A DNA stretch of 64,000 bases from Sulfitobacter sp. DSM 110093 (GTDB taxonomy: Bacteria; Pseudomonadota; Alphaproteobacteria; Rhodobacterales; Rhodobacteraceae): NCBI RefSeq assembly GCF_022788715.1, contig NZ_CP085169.1, positions 62,001-126,000 on the forward strand, given 5' to 3'. A program made the translations under genes and the position numbers. The number at the start of each line of letters is the position of its first letter. The stretch's first letter is position 1. The notes beneath the pieces were generated by a model, which worked only from the letters and a program-made list of their open reading frames with translations, was not told the origin of the DNA and did no database searches. Below are positions 60,863-64,000 of this stretch, in pieces.

Positions 60863-62149
60863 ATGAAGACTTCTCCACGGTTTTATGCCCGGCTGGGGTA
60901 TTTGGTCATCCTCCTGATCTTCGGAGGGCTGGGAAGCTGGGCTGCGACGGCCGTGATCGATAGTGCTGTGGTCGCTCCAGGTACTGTTGCTTTGGAAGGG
61001 GACAGGAAGGTCGTCCAACACCTAAATGGCGGTATTATCCGAGAGATCCGGGTAAGAGAGGCCGATCAGGTTGAGGAAGGTGATGTGCTCCTTCTTCTCG
61101 ATAGCATTGAGGCCAGATCAAACCTAAATTTGCATATGCAGAGGCTTAATGTTGCACGGGCGACCGAAGCGCGGTTGCTCGCTGAGCAAACCTCGCAAGA
61201 AGAAGTCGAGTTCCCCGAGGACCTGGTGAAGTCAGAAGATCCAAGGGTGCAAGGTGCCTTGCGTACGCAGGGTCAAATATTTTCGGATCGACGATCCATT
61301 TTGCTCTCGCAGACAGAAATCTTGGAGTATCGGTTGGAGCAGCTAAACGAGCAGATCGTTGGGCTTGATCAACAAAAAGATGCTATGGAGCGTCGGGTTG
61401 CGCTGCGCCTAGCTCACTTGGACAGATTGCAATCTGGCGAACAAAAAGGGGTGATCGAAAGCAACCGTTTGGTAGAACTCGAAGACACCCTGATTGAGAC
61501 TGAAGCCAGTTTGGGGGAGGTTATCTCAGAGGCGTCCCAAGTGCGGGGAGCGACGGGCGAGGCCCGCTTGAACCTGCTTAAGCTGGTGCAAGAGTACCGT
61601 GAGCGCGCCAATATTGAGTTGAAAGATGTACAAGCTGAGATCTCGGAGCTTACAGAGCGTGTTTTAGTGGCCAAAGACACGCTGGACCGTACCGTCATCC
61701 GAGCGCCGACATCTGGATCAGTCCAAGACTTGCAGGCAACCACTGTCGGGTCGGTTGTGCGGTCAGGTGAAGTTCTGATGGAAATCGTGCCGATGGACGA
61801 AAACCTCGTCATCGACGCACGTGTGGCGCCAGTGGATATCGACAGCGTTGTCCCAGGCATGGAGACGGAAGTCCGTCTAAGTGCTTTCAAAACAAAGCTG
61901 TTGCCCATCGTCTTCGGCACCGTCCAATCTGTTTCAAGCGATGTGATAAGTCCCAAGGACCCCAACGATTTGCCTTATTATCTGGCACGCATTCATGTTC
62001 CTGAAGCGAATCTACCTGAGGGTATCAAGGGCAACCTGACACCCGGGATGCCAGGAGATGCCGTTATTGTAACCGGGGAGCGGACAGTGCTGAATTACCT
62101 CGTTTCTCCCTTGTCAGAGGCTGTTTCAAAGAGCTTTCGAGAGGAATGA
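60863..62149 (+). CDS. HlyD-family membrane-fusion protein (PrtE/RsaE type)
   Basis: A 428-residue protein with one N-terminal transmembrane helix (about 9-30), the lipoyl-like half motifs ALEGDRKVVQHLNGGIIREI and VIRAPTSGSVQDLQATTVGS, a long coiled-coil hairpin between (about 85-270) and a C-terminal beta-barrel domain (VEVRLSAF-like block). It links the inner-membrane ATPase to a TolC-type channel, here probably the one at 48765. Confidence 0.92.
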   Translation: MKTSPRFYARLGYLVILLIFGGLGSWAATAVIDSAVVAPGTVALEGDRKVVQHLNGGIIREIRVREADQVEEGDVLLLLDSIEARSNLNLHMQRLNVARATEARLLAEQTSQEEVEFPEDLVKSEDPRVQGALRTQGQIFSDRRSILLSQTEILEYRLEQLNEQIVGLDQQKDAMERRVALRLAHLDRLQSGEQKGVIESNRLVELEDTLIETEASLGEVISEASQVRGATGEARLNLLKLVQEYRERANIELKDVQAEISELTERVLVAKDTLDRTVIRAPTSGSVQDLQATTVGSVVRSGEVLMEIVPMDENLVIDARVAPVDIDSVVPGMETEVRLSAFKTKLLPIVFGTVQSVSSDVISPKDPNDLPYYLARIHVPEANLPEGIKGNLTPGMPGDAVIVTGERTVLNYLVSPLSEAVSKSFREE

Positions 62150-62269
62150 GAGGCGTAAGAGCTATGTGCACGTATAAGAGGAGGATAGCGGTCGTAGAGA
62201 ATCTTTGAACGTCATTGATGTAGCAGGGAAAATGGTGCTACATTACTTTACGTTTATTGAATCCTAGAT

Positions 62270-62593
62270 ATGGAAGCCAGGCCGATGCTCGCTGATTGCG
62301 ACAGTGTAAGAAAGAACGCGCAGGACCAACGCCGTGAAATGGGCGCTTGGCTGAAGTGCCTCCGCGAAACGCAGGGGCTTTCGCAGCGTGATCTCGCGAA
62401 CATTTTGTCGCTCGAGTATTACACATTTATTTCTCAGCTTGAGAATGGCCGTGGCAAGATACCTAGCAGCAGGTATGTCGAATGGGCGAATGCGCTTGGC
62501 CAAGAGCCTCGTTCGTTCGTAATGACCTTGCTGTCTTATTATGACCCGATCACCCATGATATTTTATTTGGAACAAAGGCGCAGGCCCACTGA
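62270..62593 (+). CDS. XRE-family helix-turn-helix regulator
   Basis: A 107-residue protein with an HTH at about residues 24-78: MGAWLKCLRETQGLSQRDLA, NILSLEYYTFISQLENGRGK and YVEWANALG. The recognition helix region YTFISQLENGRG is typical of XRE/lambda repressor proteins. It follows the exporter genes and precedes the large ORF by 44 bases; control of the exporter or of the following gene is likely. M1 at 62270 or M6 at 62285 could be the start. Confidence 0.8.
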   Translation: MEARPMLADCDSVRKNAQDQRREMGAWLKCLRETQGLSQRDLANILSLEYYTFISQLENGRGKIPSSRYVEWANALGQEPRSFVMTLLSYYDPITHDILFGTKAQAH

Positions 62594-62637
62594 GTTCATA
62601 ACTCCGGTCGGTTTGCTTTACACTCTGAGGCACACCT

Positions 62638-64000
62638 ATGTCGGAAGTCATTAAATTCCCACGCCACAAGACCGATGAAACGACACGCAAACGCGGCGAC
62701 AGTGGGACATATTCCCTCTCCAGCCTCGTTGAAGGCGCCATGCCGTTGGAGACTTTCCAAGACAGCCCTCTCTTGCAATTGGGTTCGCGCCAAAAGCGCA
62801 TAGCAGGAAGACCGCCTCGCAATAAAGACGCGGCGGCGGGAGTGGCCAGCTATGATTGGTCCAATCAAGAACTCGCCACATTATTCCGCATCAATCGGCT
62901 TTTGAACCTAGCTGACCTTACGATTGCAACCGATCGTGGTGTTACTGATGAGGGCGATCCTTGGTTCGTTTTCCTGGACCCGAAAGGTGAGGTTTTTGTT
63001 CACCTTTGCCGTATTCGCGCGATTTATATGCTCGACAGCCCCTCTCAGAGCGCTGTTGTCAAAGGACATAGCCTCAATGATCTTGTTGATGCCTATATTC
63101 AGCAGCTGGGGATGGCCAAAGAGAATAAGTCTAAGGCACGGCAAAACATCATCCAGCTTGCAGAAGCAAAGGATCGCAAAGTAACTGTGCATCCCGCTGC
63201 AGCTTTGGCCGCTTTGATTTGGACAATTTACTTGCAATCGGATGAAGCGAGCGCCGCGGTCACGCCGGAGGAGGATGTCGTTGAGGAGGCTGCGCCTGAG
63301 ATCCTCGCAGAGCCCGTCTTTTTTGACGCCACGGTTCCAGAAGCAATAACAACCTTCTCTCTTGCTGAAGAGGCCACATTGCTTTCGGCAGAGACGCATA
63401 TCGGGCATGATCCAGATCATGCGGAAAAATCAGTAAACCTCACATTGCCTGCAAACTACGTCGGCATGGGCCTCAGCGCCCTTGCACTGACCTATGGTCT
63501 AGATCCGTTCCTCGGAAAGGTTGCGCAGACTGCTGGGTTGTTCTCCAACGGTACTTCTGGAGAAAAAGACAAAATCAGCGAGACAGATCAGAAGTCGCTC
63601 GAGACCATGTTGCTGAGCATCTCTGGTGCCGATTGGAACATCCTGCAGGACTTTGGCGAAAATGCAGAGGGCATCTGGAGCTCTCTGCTGGACTTCGATC
63701 TCTTTGCAAGCAGCCTTGTGAGTTCACAAGTTGAGACCATAGTGTCAGAGCTCATGCAGGCCATGGAAGTCACCGCAAGCCTGTTGACCACCGAGCAACT
63801 CTCGAAAGCGCCTTTATTGGCTCTTGCGGTGGGTAGCGAGGTCTTCAGCAACATGAGGAACAAGGCGTATCCTTTTGAAGATGAAGGAAAAGGGGATTCT
63901 TCTGAGATGGCTCTCACTAAAGCCTCTCAGTTGAAAGAGACCGCTGAAAATGACAGCGTTTCAATGACTGACATGCCAGAAATCCATGTCGAGAGCAGCT
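62638..64000 (+). CDS. Large unrecognised protein, partial (runs off the window)
   Basis: An open frame from ATG 62638 (MSEVIKFPRHKTDETTRKRG) to the window end with no stop, at least 454 residues. There is no signal peptide. A mixed helical region (DWSNQELATLFRINRLLNLA, then LTIATDRGVTDEGDPWFVFL) occupies residues 80-190; an acidic linker and a hydrophobic stretch around LTLPANYVGMGLSALALTYG (about 265-290) follow. No family is recognised. CTGAGG lies upstream of the ATG. Its position right after the type I exporter and XRE gene suggests that it may be a substrate or a regulator of the surface proteins; the missing C-terminus would show whether a secretion signal is present. Confidence 0.7.
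   Translation, partial: MSEVIKFPRHKTDETTRKRGDSGTYSLSSLVEGAMPLETFQDSPLLQLGSRQKRIAGRPPRNKDAAAGVASYDWSNQELATLFRINRLLNLADLTIATDRGVTDEGDPWFVFLDPKGEVFVHLCRIRAIYMLDSPSQSAVVKGHSLNDLVDAYIQQLGMAKENKSKARQNIIQLAEAKDRKVTVHPAAALAALIWTIYLQSDEASAAVTPEEDVVEEAAPEILAEPVFFDATVPEAITTFSLAEEATLLSAETHIGHDPDHAEKSVNLTLPANYVGMGLSALALTYGLDPFLGKVAQTAGLFSNGTSGEKDKISETDQKSLETMLLSISGADWNILQDFGENAEGIWSSLLDFDLFASSLVSSQVETIVSELMQAMEVTASLLTTEQLSKAPLLALAVGSEVFSNMRNKAYPFEDEGKGDSSEMALTKASQLKETAENDSVSMTDMPEIHVESS

Overview
The window looks like a chromosomal segment of a marine alphaproteobacterium of the Rhodobacterales (Roseobacter group). The evidence is moderate GC, a TRAP transporter operon and a SBP_bac_5-type ABC transporter next to sugar-acid enzymes, a full alphaproteobacterial cpa/tad pilus locus, DUF4214 and serralysin-like exoproteins, a PrtD/PrtE-type type I exporter, and a Ros/MucR zinc-finger domain. 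No rRNA, tRNA or CRISPR array was seen. Short-read junk and broken genes (Fic, IS66, IS3, IS5, CBS, HTH and SDR fragments) sit between intact operons, so this is an accessory-rich, recombining stretch.

Region by region. 0.5-6.2 kb: two paralogous response regulators with a degenerate GGDEF-like C-terminus on the minus strand and, divergent from the second, a GAF histidine kinase whose C-terminus is a complete Ros/MucR C2H2 zinc finger. Between the regulators lie an intact VbhA-type antitoxin with a gutted Fic toxin and a dead IS66 tnpA. 6.6-14.4 kb: a small-acid catabolic island with a hydratase/FAH-like enzyme and a hydroxypyruvate isomerase-like enzyme (minus), divergent from an IlvD-type dehydratase, a beta-hydroxyacid dehydrogenase, TRAP dctPQM and a MarR regulator. 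14.6-21.8 kb: a TIM-barrel isomerase and a calcineurin-type phosphodiesterase (plus) facing a five-gene dipeptide/opine-type ABC transporter (minus). 22.2-30.4 kb: methionine aminopeptidase divergent from a ParD-like gene across a perfect palindrome, an RsmJ-like methyltransferase, rpsU, a nuclease-like gene abutting a CBS remnant, 5-formyl-THF cyclo-ligase, a putative toxin/HTH pair, a broken HTH gene, an SDR, a PPOX-fold protein, an HU-like protein and DUF1801.

30.6-43 kb: IS66 remnant, a lone receiver-domain protein, then a complete minus-strand Tad pilus operon (flp-cpaBCDEF-tadBCEGD) without a prepilin peptidase gene. 43.5-50.2 kb: a serralysin-like metalloprotease with DUF4214 repeats, IS3/SDR and IS5 scars, a trimeric autotransporter adhesin with 252-bp repeats followed by an overlapping secreted-protein gene, and a TolC-like outer-membrane protein. 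50.5-52.1 kb: a hipBA module. 53.1-64 kb: a 1258-residue cysteine-free DUF4214 protein (candidate S-layer), a glycosyltransferase, a DUF6447 small protein, the type I ATPase and HlyD-type adaptor, an XRE regulator and a large unrecognised gene running off the window.

Much of the right half concerns the cell surface: pilus, adhesin, exported protease and probable S-layer, with the exporter parts spread over about 14 kb. The most unusual single gene is the histidine kinase-Ros/MucR fusion.
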